NCBI GenBank assembly: GCA_964624625.1
Contig: CAZUXW010000025.1
Span: 1-36,956 of the forward strand
DNA: 36,956 nt
Origin: PALSA-1180 sp964624625
GTDB taxonomy: Bacteria; Oederibacteriota; Muellerivitia; Muellerivitales; Muellerivitaceae
Direction: 5' to 3'
Shown here piece after piece: positions 7,801 to 16,578 of this stretch. Numbering within the stretch: the first letter of the stretch is position 1; the number at the start of each line of letters is the position of its first letter. The notes beneath the pieces were generated by a model. The model was given only the letters and a program-made list of their open reading frames with translations, was not told the origin of the DNA and made no database searches. A program made the position numbers and the translations under genes.

Positions 7801-10800
7801 GGGGATCGGTGAAAATAATCCGATTGGCGAGTTTTTGGAAAAGCTGCGCCTCGTCCAAGTCGATGCCCAGATGGTAAAGCCCCGCTTTGGATTGGGTCCA
7901 AACCAAGTTGGAGGACCGCTCAAAGGCGGAGGGGTTATGGAATTTTTCCGCCATCGCCAGCATCTCGATGGGCGTCCCGGCCGCCAAAGTGGTAAAGCAA
8001 ACTTTGGCCGTCGCCCCAGGCTGGATCCGAACCTTTACCCGGAGGCTCAAAATCGGATCCAAAACCGCTCCCACCGTATTGGAAAGGGACCGGCCGTCCA
8101 TGACCGAAATGGGTTTGCGCAGCGTCCGTCCCCTGCCGATGAATTTGGATCGGTCGGTTTCATACTCGATTTGACCGAACGTCTCGCCCTCGAACGAAAG
8201 AACCTGCGCCATATACAGCTGTTCCCCCCCATTGGATCGGGAACGCCTTGTCGCCGCCAGCGCGGCTAAATCCGGCAGGAATTCAGTTTGGATAAAAAGA
8301 TTCGAGAAGGCGGGATGGGCCAAGTCCGCGTCAGGGGCCGTCAGGGCCACTTCCAAATAGGAGGTTATCTCGATTTCCCTGGCCGTGTTCCCGTGGTTCG
8401 TCAGGGTGATCCGGCGGAGTTCGGCATCATCCTCCGGCGAGACGATGACCTCCAGGTCGCTGGCGATCAGATGGTCCAGCCTCGATAGCTTGGCCCGGTC
8501 CTCCGAGAAGACAACCTCGGATTGCAGGGGTTCGACCTGGGTGGGTTGGAAAGCCGCCGACCAAACCGATCCGCTTTGGACATCCCTCAAGTACAGGTAG
8601 CTCCCATAATGGTCCCTGGTCACGTCCTCGCGCCAGCGGTTAACTGCCCGGTTTTTCCACAGGCTGTACCCGGATCCGGCGGCGGTGATCATGACGGCGT
8701 ATCGGCCGTTGGAAAGGAGGTGGGAACTGGGCACGGGATGATGGGGCGACCGGATTTTTCGGATGATGGAGGGGATGGGCTCCTGGTAATCGCGGATTTC
8801 CACCTCCTTCATTTGTTCCCTGGCCGAACCCAGGTTGCGGGGGGTTTTTTCCTGGAGCAGAAGCTCCCCCGCCTGAACCAATGGATCCATGTGAAAACGC
8901 CTCCGGACCAGGCCCCGGTGAACCACGTTGGAAATCGCGAGGAGCGACATGGCCTGGTGGTGGGCCATATAAGAGCGAACCAGGGAAAATTTCTCGTTCT
9001 CCCTCAACCGGGACGGATTGAAATCCAGGGCCTCGTAAAATCCGAAAACACCGAGGACGCCGAACTTCTCCAATCTCTTAAAATTCCGCAAGGCTTCCCG
9101 CGGATTAACCATTGCCGCCAGGGCCGTCGAGTAGGGCGAGATGACCAGATCCTTGGCAAGCCCCCGCTTCAATCCCAAACCGGGGACCCCGAAAGTGGAA
9201 TATTGGTAGGTGAGGTTCAGGTCCCTGGCGTTATAACCGGATTCGGAAATGCCCCAAGGAACTCCCCTGAGATTTCCATACCGGATCTGCCTTTCCACCA
9301 CCCGTCCGCAGGTCTGGTCCAATAAACTCCCTTCGGGAGTCCTCATGACCAGAGACGGCATCAAATACTCGAACATGGATCCGGACCAGGAAATCAACAT
9401 GGCCTCTCCTTCGTCAGCGGCCAGGCCCCGGCCCAGGCGGAACCAATGGGAAACGGGCGCGTCCCCCTTGATGATAGCGATGTAACTGGCCAGTCTGGCC
9501 TCCGAGGCCAACAGGTCGTAACAGCCCTCGTCCAACTGGTCCTCGGCGGCCCGGTACCCGATGGAAAAAATTTTTTTCTTGGGATCCAGCAGGAAACTGA
9601 AATCCATCTCGTTGAAAAACCCCTGGGAAAGTCCGGCGATCTTCTCCAAGCGCCGGACCATTTCCCTCCCCTTTTGGGCTGACAACTCCAACGCCTCCGC
9701 AACCTGGTCGTAATAAACCCCCGACAGGGCGGATTGGGGCCGGGCCTTGCGCAGGGCCTCCAGGGACCGCAGGGCTGTTTCATAAAGGACCGGCGCTTGG
9801 GCCAAAGCCAGTCCGGGCCCAAGAAGGTTCCGCAGCGAATCCTGGAAACCCCTTTCTTCCGGCGAGTCGTCCGAAGGCGGAGCTCCGTTGGAGAGAGCGT
9901 CAACCCAAGGGTGCCATTGCCGGAAATCCCTGATCCGGCTTTTAACGTCCGCGGCAACCCCATCTCCCCACGCCGTCAACTCGTTTTTCTCCTCCTCCCG
10001 TTGATCCGAACAGAAGGCGTGGGTCGCGTCTTTTAACGCTTCCGCCTGTCGCCCGAGGGTCTCCCAATAGGCGGCCCATTGGACGGGCGAGGACCAGGGA
10101 ACGGCCTCGGACAGTTGTTCCTCCAAGAGCGCGATCTCCTTTTGCAGCTGGCTTAAGGGCGTGACCGAGGCCCGGCCCTGGTGGGGAAGTTTTTGGACGG
10201 CTTGTTTCAAAAGGGTGACCGCGTCCTGGAGGCCGGCTTGACCGGAGGGCGAATAAAGCGGCTTTTGGGCCAGGTCGCGGCAGGCCTGGGTCAAAGTCAG
10301 GAGGTAGCCGGCTAGGTTTCCGCTATCCACCGTCGAGATATATTTCGGTTCCAGCGGTTGGAGGGTTCGGGTGTCGATCCAATTGAAAAAATGGCCACGG
10401 AAACGGGGCATCTGCCCCAAACTTTGGAGGGCGGCCTCCAACCGGTCGGTCATATCCGCCAAGCCGCACCACCCAAAATCATGGGCCGCCACGACGGATA
10501 AAAGGTACAGTCCAAAATTAGTCGGGGAACCGCGGTGGGCCACGACGGGGTTGGGATCTTCCTGGAAATTATCAGGAGGAAGGAAATGGTCCTCCGCCGA
10601 GGCGAAAAGGGTGAAAAACCTCCAAATCCTCCTTGCGACCAGACGCAATTCCACGGTTTCTTCCAAATCCAAGGGAACCAAGCTTCCCCTGGACTCGGGC
10701 AGGCTGATCCATCGGGCAAAGGGGGGCGCTGAAAGCCACAGGAATACAAACGGAAGGTAGAAGGGCAGGGCCTGGGGATTCAACCATTTGGTCAAACCCG

Positions 10801-13669
10801 CAAGGGCCAATCCGATGAAAACCGATCCTTTCATTCCCCGCCAGAAGCTGGCCCTGGAGAGCGAGGACTTGGAACGGGTTTGCGCCGCCGTGACCCATTC
10901 CAAAAAATCCCGATGGCTCACCCATAAGCGCCAAAGGGTCCGGATGACCGCGTCCAAATGCATCCAGGCGCGGTGGGCAACCAGGACCAGGTTAACGACG
11001 AACTGGCCTCCTCCCATGAGAAAATCCCGTTTGATCCCTTCCAGCCGGTCCCGCCAATGAAGATGCCGTCTCCAAAATATACAATTCCCGAAAAAAGGAA
11101 CCAGGGACGGGAGGGATAATCCGGCCAAGGCCAAGCCGATCCAGACCACCGGATCGGCCCCGGGAAGGCAGCCAGCGACCAGGACCAGGCCGACCGTGCC
11201 GACGGGCGAAAGACTCCGCCGCAAGTTGTCGATCATTTTCCATCTCGAAAGGACCGAAAGATCCGCGCCTTTCCGCCCGAAGATCCAGGGCAGCAGCTGC
11301 CAATCCCCCCGGATCCAACGGTGGTTCCGGGTATTGGATATTTCCGAATGGGACGGAAACTCCTCAAAAAATTCCAGGTCGCTCGCGTAACCGCACCGGG
11401 CGAAGGCGCCCTCGAACAGGTCATGGCTTAACAGGCTGTTCTCGGGAATCCGGCCTTCCAGGGATTTTTCAACGGCGTCGACGTCGTAAATCCCCTTTCC
11501 GGAAAAACTGCCCTCGCCGAACAAATCCTGGTAAACATTCGACACCGCCGAGGCGTAGGGGTCGATACCGCATTCGCCGGAAAACAACTTTTGAAAAACG
11601 GATTTTTCGTTCCTTCCCGGCAAGAATGCCGTGACCCTGGGCTGGAGGATTCCATAACCCTCGACGACCCTTTTAAGCCTTGGATCCAGCCTGGCCCGGT
11701 GGAGGGGATGGGCCAAAATACCCACCAGCTGATTGACCACGCCCGGGGGAAGTTTCGTGTCGGCGTCCAGCGTGATGACATAACGGACGCCGGGCGGGAC
11801 AACGACCGGGGAGCCGTCCTGGTTGAAATAGGTCGTGTCCGACGAGCCCCGTAAAAGGCGGTTGAACTCATGGAGCTTCCCCCTTTTCCGCTCCCATCCC
11901 ATCCACTTTCCTTCCGAGGGATTCCAAATCCTTTTTCGATGGAAAAGAAAAAATCGGACGCCCCCGCCCGGCGCGGGCCCGTGTTTCGCGTTGAGCCTGG
12001 CGATCCCTTGAAGGGCTGGCAGGACCCTGTTCCCGTCCCCGGGGGAATCTTCCCCCATCGAATCCGGCTCATCGGTGAGGAGGGCGAACCGGACATCCCC
12101 CTCGGGGTTGGAAAGGAAATGCACCTCTAGTTTCTCAAGCTGATCCGGAATTTCATCCGCCTTCCCCAACAAGGTGGGAACCACCACAAAGGTCCTGAAG
12201 TCGGCCGGGGGGCCTTCGGGGAATTCCAGGCGGGGCAAGTGGCGTGGAGGCACCATCCCGGTGACAAAACGGTTGACCCAATCGACCGCGAGGTCGCCGG
12301 CGGGAAAAAATCCGAAGGCCAGCAGGATTATCAGATCGGGAACCGCGAGGCCGGGGTTGAGAATCGCCGTGATCCCGAGGAGAATGACCGGAAGCAAAAA
12401 AACGTTGCCCAGATAGGCCAGGGCTGGGTGGTCGGTGCAAAGACGGAGAAACCGGTTTTTCAACAATACCCTATATCCGATTTCCTGTTCGAACCGCCTG
12501 CGGCCCTCGGCGAATAGGTAATAACCGGGATCCCGGCGGCGTTCCGATCCCTCTTCCTCCCCTCCCAACCCGCCGGCTTTTTCGACCGCCAAACGGGCGA
12601 TTTCCAATTCGTCTTTTTTGGATCCCCGGGCCAGCTCCTCTACCGCGGACCGGTAACTATTGCGGGTCTTAAAATCCATCCGGTGGAAGGCGGGATGGCT
12701 TAATAATATCTCCTGCGTCAGGCTCACTTCTTCGAAGAATTCCTGCCAATCAAAGGAAGTCATGGTCCGAAAGCTGGTAATGATGTTCCGAACCGTGCTG
12801 TTGTTGGCGGCCTGACGGCTGTGGACGGAGGCTACGATTTCCTCGGCGGTCGTTTTCCCCGCCGCAAGCCTTTCGTTCAGCCACCGGACCGCCGGGGTGC
12901 CGGCCGGATCCTGGTACCGGAGGCGCTGGAGAAGCTGGACCAAGAAGGCAGGATGGGCGGATTGCCGCTGAAGTTTCGCCGCGGAGGGACGGGACGCTTC
13001 CGAGGATTCCTCGATTAAACCCAACAGCTCATCGACGAAAGAGTCCGCGTCCCGCCGGGCCTCCTGCGAGGTGACCAAGTAAAGGGCGATCCTCCTCAAG
13101 TTATCAACCATCACCACCCGCAAAGTGATGGCCAAGGCCCAAAGCTCGCCAATGGCGAGTGGCTGGACCTTCTGGTAGGAACGGACAAAGTGGACCAGTG
13201 ATTCCGGGTCAAACCGGCTGTCCGTGTGGGCCACATAAGCCCAGGCCAACCCATAGACGCGGGGATAACCTTTTAAAAAATCCTTGGAAAGTTTCGGGAG
13301 TTCATTATAAAAATCATGGGGCAGGTACCTCCGGATGTCCCGAAGCTGTTCTTCCACCACGTAAAAGGAATCGATCAGCCATTCGCCGGCGGGATTGATC
13401 CGTTTCTTTTTTTCAGCTTCAAGGGTCAAATAGCGGAAGGTCTCACGGAGGATTTTCTCGTTTTCCCTTAACCGGGGGTAAAGCGGAACCCCCGCGGCGG
13501 GATCATCCGTGACTATTTGCGCTTCCGCCAGGGACCTGGCGTGCTGGTCAAACCGCTCGACGCTGAATAGTTCCGAGCGGATGGGATCTTCCTGGGGTTT
13601 GTCGGCAAGGGAGGAGAATGAAAAAAGCGAGTCGAGCCGGCGTTTAAATTTTGGGAGGAATCGGGTCAT
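4850..13669 (-). CDS. ndvB: Cyclic beta-1,2-glucan synthase (GT84-glycoamylase-GH94)
   Basis: This 2939-residue protein matches the usual full length of NdvB/ChvB/Cgs (about 2800-2900). It initiates, elongates and cyclises UDP-glucose into periplasmic cyclic beta-1,2-glucan at the inner membrane. Residues 1-410 are the soluble N-terminal region, with membrane segments near 418-462. The GT84 domain follows (FVVVPTLLGKADEI near 493; LDADTKLP with D635/D637; HDLFEGAFARCGY near 749; RNHRW at 781-785), then membrane segments near 820-860 and 948-985. Next come a glycoamylase-like region (FNWIDTRTLQPLEPKYISTVDSGNL near 1095; ISESGYNARDLNLTYQYSTFGVPG further on) and a C-terminal GH94-like phosphorylase with GSGDWNDGMN at 2610. 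No good ribosome site precedes ATG 13669. No glucan exporter (NdvA) is adjacent. Confidence 0.95.
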   Translation of the reverse strand: MTRFLPKFKRRLDSLFSFSSLADKPQEDPIRSELFSVERFDQHARSLAEAQIVTDDPAAGVPLYPRLRENEKILRETFRYLTLEAEKKKRINPAGEWLIDSFYVVEEQLRDIRRYLPHDFYNELPKLSKDFLKGYPRVYGLAWAYVAHTDSRFDPESLVHFVRSYQKVQPLAIGELWALAITLRVVMVDNLRRIALYLVTSQEARRDADSFVDELLGLIEESSEASRPSAAKLQRQSAHPAFLVQLLQRLRYQDPAGTPAVRWLNERLAAGKTTAEEIVASVHSRQAANNSTVRNIITSFRTMTSFDWQEFFEEVSLTQEILLSHPAFHRMDFKTRNSYRSAVEELARGSKKDELEIARLAVEKAGGLGGEEEGSERRRDPGYYLFAEGRRRFEQEIGYRVLLKNRFLRLCTDHPALAYLGNVFLLPVILLGITAILNPGLAVPDLIILLAFGFFPAGDLAVDWVNRFVTGMVPPRHLPRLEFPEGPPADFRTFVVVPTLLGKADEIPDQLEKLEVHFLSNPEGDVRFALLTDEPDSMGEDSPGDGNRVLPALQGIARLNAKHGPAPGGGVRFFLFHRKRIWNPSEGKWMGWERKRGKLHEFNRLLRGSSDTTYFNQDGSPVVVPPGVRYVITLDADTKLPPGVVNQLVGILAHPLHRARLDPRLKRVVEGYGILQPRVTAFLPGRNEKSVFQKLFSGECGIDPYASAVSNVYQDLFGEGSFSGKGIYDVDAVEKSLEGRIPENSLLSHDLFEGAFARCGYASDLEFFEEFPSHSEISNTRNHRWIRGDWQLLPWIFGRKGADLSVLSRWKMIDNLRRSLSPVGTVGLVLVAGCLPGADPVVWIGLALAGLSLPSLVPFFGNCIFWRRHLHWRDRLEGIKRDFLMGGGQFVVNLVLVAHRAWMHLDAVIRTLWRLWVSHRDFLEWVTAAQTRSKSSLSRASFWRGMKGSVFIGLALAGLTKWLNPQALPFYLPFVFLWLSAPPFARWISLPESRGSLVPLDLEETVELRLVARRIWRFFTLFASAEDHFLPPDNFQEDPNPVVAHRGSPTNFGLYLLSVVAAHDFGWCGLADMTDRLEAALQSLGQMPRFRGHFFNWIDTRTLQPLEPKYISTVDSGNLAGYLLTLTQACRDLAQKPLYSPSGQAGLQDAVTLLKQAVQKLPHQGRASVTPLSQLQKEIALLEEQLSEAVPWSSPVQWAAYWETLGRQAEALKDATHAFCSDQREEEKNELTAWGDGVAADVKSRIRDFRQWHPWVDALSNGAPPSDDSPEERGFQDSLRNLLGPGLALAQAPVLYETALRSLEALRKARPQSALSGVYYDQVAEALELSAQKGREMVRRLEKIAGLSQGFFNEMDFSFLLDPKKKIFSIGYRAAEDQLDEGCYDLLASEARLASYIAIIKGDAPVSHWFRLGRGLAADEGEAMLISWSGSMFEYLMPSLVMRTPEGSLLDQTCGRVVERQIRYGNLRGVPWGISESGYNARDLNLTYQYSTFGVPGLGLKRGLAKDLVISPYSTALAAMVNPREALRNFKRLEKFGVLGVFGFYEALDFNPSRLRENEKFSLVRSYMAHHQAMSLLAISNVVHRGLVRRRFHMDPLVQAGELLLQEKTPRNLGSAREQMKEVEIRDYQEPIPSIIRKIRSPHHPVPSSHLLSNGRYAVMITAAGSGYSLWKNRAVNRWREDVTRDHYGSYLYLRDVQSGSVWSAAFQPTQVEPLQSEVVFSEDRAKLSRLDHLIASDLEVIVSPEDDAELRRITLTNHGNTAREIEITSYLEVALTAPDADLAHPAFSNLFIQTEFLPDLAALAATRRSRSNGGEQLYMAQVLSFEGETFGQIEYETDRSKFIGRGRTLRKPISVMDGRSLSNTVGAVLDPILSLRVKVRIQPGATAKVCFTTLAAGTPIEMLAMAEKFHNPSAFERSSNLVWTQSKAGLYHLGIDLDEAQLFQKLANRIIFTDPLMRPPSEVLKKNRMNVSGLWSRGISGDFPIILVRTDDLEDQGLIRQLLRAHEYWRMKRLAVDIVILNEKSSSYVQDLQTTLEGMVRGSEATSAGNPDLPPGKIFVLRNDLLDVREKNLLLAMARAILGSRQGTLAEQVMRIRKFDSFKPIPVKKLEELEAFRLQDRDDPALAVPPLEFFNGIGGFAADGGEYVVVLEKGQRTPAPWINVIANPEFGFQVSESGAGYTWALNSRENQITPWSNDPVLDPCGEAFYISDQDSGQVWSPTASPIRLEGATYTARHGAGFSVFENGSNEIHSSLTQFADGNDPVKISRLTLENRSERTRRLSVTGYVEWVLGFSRSKTVPGIRTERDPESGAILAFNCLSIEFGNRVSFFDFNGTQASWTADRAEFIGRNESLERPAGLLRKEHLSGTTGAGLDPCAVLQTSFLLKPGEKKEISFFLGQGENQEQVHQLIRKFRNADLGVLFQTVAQTWDKFLGKIQVQTPDRSMDIMLNRWLLYQTLACRFWARAAFYQAGGAFGFRDQLQDAMAIMTRTPELARAHILKSAARQFYEGDVQHWWHPPMGRGVRTRISDDRLWLPIVVFHYLQVTGDREILEELVPFLEGPALSPDLDDSYFEPTLSREPALSLYEHCAKSIDISLRTGVHDLPLMGSGDWNDGMNRVGHEGKGESVWLGWFLHEAIMEMAPLAAQRGEKDRQEVWMRHARQLKTALELNGWDGQWYRRAFFDDGTPLGSSVNSECRIDSITQSWAVLFGAGDPERARLGMKAVEDQLIRKDENLVLLFTPPFNLTPKDPGYIKGYLPGVRENGGQYTHAAVWCVFAHAKLGQGEKAFHLFSMLNPINHALTRTQVGVYKVEPYVIAADIYGKAPHVGRGGWTWYTGSAGCMVRAGLEFILGIQLRGQNLVFDPCIPREWPGYKVSYQHGSTPYEIQVVNPDHVSGGIARIELDGVALPGAAASLALKDDQRQHSVKVVMGAAPIG

Positions 13670-13866
13670 AGGGGGGCGTTTTCAAAGCCTGGGGCCAGAC
13701 TAACACATCCGGGGACAAATTCCAGGCGCCGGGGCAAGGCGGCGGAAATATAATCGGACGCGCCAAACAATCATTTTGATAGGTTGGTTAAATCCCGAAT
13801 GCGGTCTTTCCGCCGTTTCCCCAAGCGGCCGCCAAAATAATTTTCACGCGCCTTCTCCCGTAGTTT

Positions 13867-15585
13867 TCACGCGCTGGGAATGATCAAGGTGAAACAGCTC
13901 CCCTTTCCCTTCTCGGTCGAAGCCGTGATATCACCGCCTTGAAGCTTCATGAAAGTTTTAGCCACATAAAGCCCCAGCCCCGCTCCAGCCCGGGATGACT
14001 CCGTTCCCAGGATCATTTTTCGGGAGAAAAGCTGCGCCAGAGAGGCGTCGCTGATGCCGGAGCCGGTGTCTTGAATTTTCAGATGAACAAAGGAGCCGAC
14101 CTTCTCGGCGGTAAGGGTGATGCCGCCCTTGTCGGTAAATTTGATGGCGTTGCTGACGACGTTCCGCAGGGTCTCGATCAACTTATCCGGATCCGCCATC
14201 ACCTCCCATTCTCGGCCGATGCCTTCCAAGGTCAGGGTCAAGCCCTTTTTCTCGACGGATTTCTCGTAATCCCTCAAGGCTCCGCTCACGATGGTTAAAA
14301 GGGAAATTTTTTGCGGATCCGAGCTTAAAAGACCGCGCTCGATTTTGGAGATGTTCAAGAGGTCCGAGAGGAGGCGGTAATTGTTGAGGCCTATTTCCCT
14401 CATGTCCGAGAGGTAAGTCCTTTGTTTTTTCCCCAACTCACCCGTGATCCCGTCCAACATGTTCTCGATATAACCGTTGATCTCAGCCACGGGGGTCTTC
14501 AGCTGATGGGACACGACGGAAATGAGGTTATGCTTCATTTCCTCGCCCTGCTTGCGTTCCGTAATGTCGTTAAAGACCACCATGGCGTATTGGATCTCAC
14601 CGGACGGATTTACGACGGGCGTCCCCCAGGTTTGGACGGGAACAACGGTCCCGTTGGGTTGATGGATTTCAATGTCCTCCGTCATTGTTTTTTCTCCCTT
14701 GATCGCCCTTACCAATGGAAGTTGCTCTGTGGGAAAAATCTCCCCCGTTCCCGCCCGAAAGAGCCGGTATAGCTTGGCCTGGTCTTCGATCAATGCATTC
14801 GGGAGAATGCCTTTTCCCAGCAGGTTCTCCGCCTGCCGGTTGGCGTAATAGGGTTGACCTGTCTTTTTCGCGACAAATATTCCCAAAGGCACCGCCTCCA
14901 GGAATTGGAACAAGCGGTATTCTTCCAACTGGAGATTTTTCTGAAACGCCTCTTTCTGCCTTATTTCCCTGTTGATGAGCCACATTGCGGCCAGAAAAAA
15001 TAACATGAAAAAAACACATCCAAATATAAACATGACTAGGGCGAATCGGGCGCGCCCGGACACGGTCTTCTCCCTTTCCAACAGCAGGGTTTGTTCCTCG
15101 CGGACTATTTGGTTGATGATCGCCTGCAACCTTTGGTTGTCCTGGCTCAAGCTGCCGGACCGGAATAGTTTCAGGGCCTCCCGTAAATGCCCCCGGGAAC
15201 AGAGCCGGATATTTTCCTGGATTCGGCCGGCGGTTTCCGCCAGCAGGGGCCTTAATTCTTCAAGGCTTTCCCTTTGCCGGGGATTGTCAACCGTCAAGCG
15301 GGCCGTCTCAAAAGCGTCGTTCCCGATTAATGAAAGATGGGTCTTGGCCGTTTCCAGGAATGCGGGCTGCTGGGTGAGCAGGCACCCCCGGAGGCCCGCC
15401 TGGGTTTCATGGAGGTCGGCCTCCATCAACCGGATACGGGCAATCACCTCGTAGCTGTGCGATACCTTCACATAACTATCCTGAAGGCGCTTGAGACTGA
15501 GGGTGCCAATCATGAAAAGCACCGAAAGAACCGCCATGGCTCCGGTGAAACTCAATACAATTTTACGCCGGACCGGAATATTCAA
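13867..15585 (-). CDS. Membrane histidine kinase (CHASE3-PAS-HisKA-HATPase)
   Basis: The protein has 572 residues from TTG 15585; the first membrane helix (residues 10-30) starts right after the basic NIPVRRK, as is usual for this family. The region between helix 1 and helix 2 (183-203) is a CHASE3-like sensor (VIARIRLMEADLHETQAGLRGCLLT). A PAS domain spans about 222-342 (VPLGIFVAKKTGQPYYANRQAENLLG, ending FNDITERK). HisKA follows, with H360 in VVSHQLKTPVAE, then HATPase with N-box NVVSNAIKF, G1 DTGSGI and G2 AGAGLGLYV. There is no receiver domain, and no cognate response regulator is adjacent. It is divergent from the GGDEF gene (170 bases apart), so the two may be coregulated. The sensed signal is unknown. 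Confidence 0.9.
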   Translation of the reverse strand: MNIPVRRKIVLSFTGAMAVLSVLFMIGTLSLKRLQDSYVKVSHSYEVIARIRLMEADLHETQAGLRGCLLTQQPAFLETAKTHLSLIGNDAFETARLTVDNPRQRESLEELRPLLAETAGRIQENIRLCSRGHLREALKLFRSGSLSQDNQRLQAIINQIVREEQTLLLEREKTVSGRARFALVMFIFGCVFFMLFFLAAMWLINREIRQKEAFQKNLQLEEYRLFQFLEAVPLGIFVAKKTGQPYYANRQAENLLGKGILPNALIEDQAKLYRLFRAGTGEIFPTEQLPLVRAIKGEKTMTEDIEIHQPNGTVVPVQTWGTPVVNPSGEIQYAMVVFNDITERKQGEEMKHNLISVVSHQLKTPVAEINGYIENMLDGITGELGKKQRTYLSDMREIGLNNYRLLSDLLNISKIERGLLSSDPQKISLLTIVSGALRDYEKSVEKKGLTLTLEGIGREWEVMADPDKLIETLRNVVSNAIKFTDKGGITLTAEKVGSFVHLKIQDTGSGISDASLAQLFSRKMILGTESSRAGAGLGLYVAKTFMKLQGGDITASTEKGKGSCFTLIIPSA

Positions 15586-15776
15586 GTGGAACCCGCCTTG
15601 TAAGGATGATTGAGTTTAGCAGGCCGTTGAATTTTTCCAGTCCATTGGACCCATTATCTTTTCCGTTCCCCCGAATTTTCCTCTCGAATTGATAGCCGCC
15701 TTCGGCGCCGCTTCCCGCGAAAATCCAATCGAGCCCCTTACTATTCCCGCCCCCGATGGCTAGGATGAGAGTCCTC

Positions 15777-16568
15777 ATGAGAAAAATATTCCTTTACACC
15801 CTCATCGGTTTACTCTTGGGTCTTTGGGCGCCCCTGGGCGCCGTCTTGATGCTTTGGTTTTCACCCCACGCTTCCGTCCAACTCCCCGAATTCCTTGCGT
15901 CGGCTTTGCGGAATCATTTGGCCTACTTTATTTTGACCCTCTCCTGCACCGGGGCTTTTTTCTCCTTTCTCGGATTTTTCCTGGGCCGTCGGACTGATAC
16001 CATCACCCGCCTCAACCGGCTATTGACCCGCCAGGTCCTGACCGACCCCCTGACCGGTTTAGGCAACCACCGGTACATGCACGATCATTTTAAAATAGAG
16101 TTCCGCAAGCACCGGACCAACCGGCAGCCTATCTCCTGCCTGATGATGGACCTGGATCATTTCAAGCGGATCAATGACGGCTGCGGGCATCCCTATGGGG
16201 ATTATGTCCTGGCGTCATTTGCCGCCCTTGTCAAAAAATATATCCGGCACGGGGATTTGGCCGCCCGTTATGGCGGCGAGGAATTTTTGGTGATTCTTCC
16301 CCACTGCGACAATGATGAGGTGAAGATCGTGGGCGAGCGTATCCGCGCGGAAACCGAAAAGATGCTATTGACCCATGGCCGCAAGCGGGTGCCTCTTACC
16401 GTCAGCCTGGGCGCGGCAACAAGCTGGGAGACGGCCGGTTTTAACTACCCTCAGCTGATCAGCCTTTCCGACAAGGCTCTTTATATTGCCAAGGAAAATG
16501 GCCGCAACCGGCTGATTCAAGCGACCCTGGGAAAAACCCGGAAAAATCCAAGGACCCCAAGGCCCTGA
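15777..16568 (+). CDS. Membrane-anchored diguanylate cyclase (GGDEF)
   Basis: The protein has 263 residues from ATG 15777, preceded by GAGAG about 8 bases upstream; starts at 15756 and 15765 in the same frame are possible but lack spacing to a ribosome site. There are two membrane segments (residues about 4-28 and 50-72), then a GGDEF domain from about 85. The active-site loop is RYGGEEF (GGEEF at 166-170), consistent with GTP-to-c-di-GMP activity. The product-inhibition I-site RHGD is at 157-160, exactly 5 residues before it. MDLDHFKRINDGCGHPYGDYVL matches the metal and substrate region. It converges on the phospholipase D gene with a 10-base gap and no terminator. It is the only c-di-GMP enzyme in the window. 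Confidence 0.92.
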   Translation: MRKIFLYTLIGLLLGLWAPLGAVLMLWFSPHASVQLPEFLASALRNHLAYFILTLSCTGAFFSFLGFFLGRRTDTITRLNRLLTRQVLTDPLTGLGNHRYMHDHFKIEFRKHRTNRQPISCLMMDLDHFKRINDGCGHPYGDYVLASFAALVKKYIRHGDLAARYGGEEFLVILPHCDNDEVKIVGERIRAETEKMLLTHGRKRVPLTVSLGAATSWETAGFNYPQLISLSDKALYIAKENGRNRLIQATLGKTRKNPRTPRP

Positions 16569-16578
16569 CCCTTTCCAT

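Noticed and set aside
4889..13703. Many plus-strand and alternate-frame ORFs inside the glucan synthase
   Set aside because: They are shadows of the long GC-rich coding frame, whose domain content is unambiguous.
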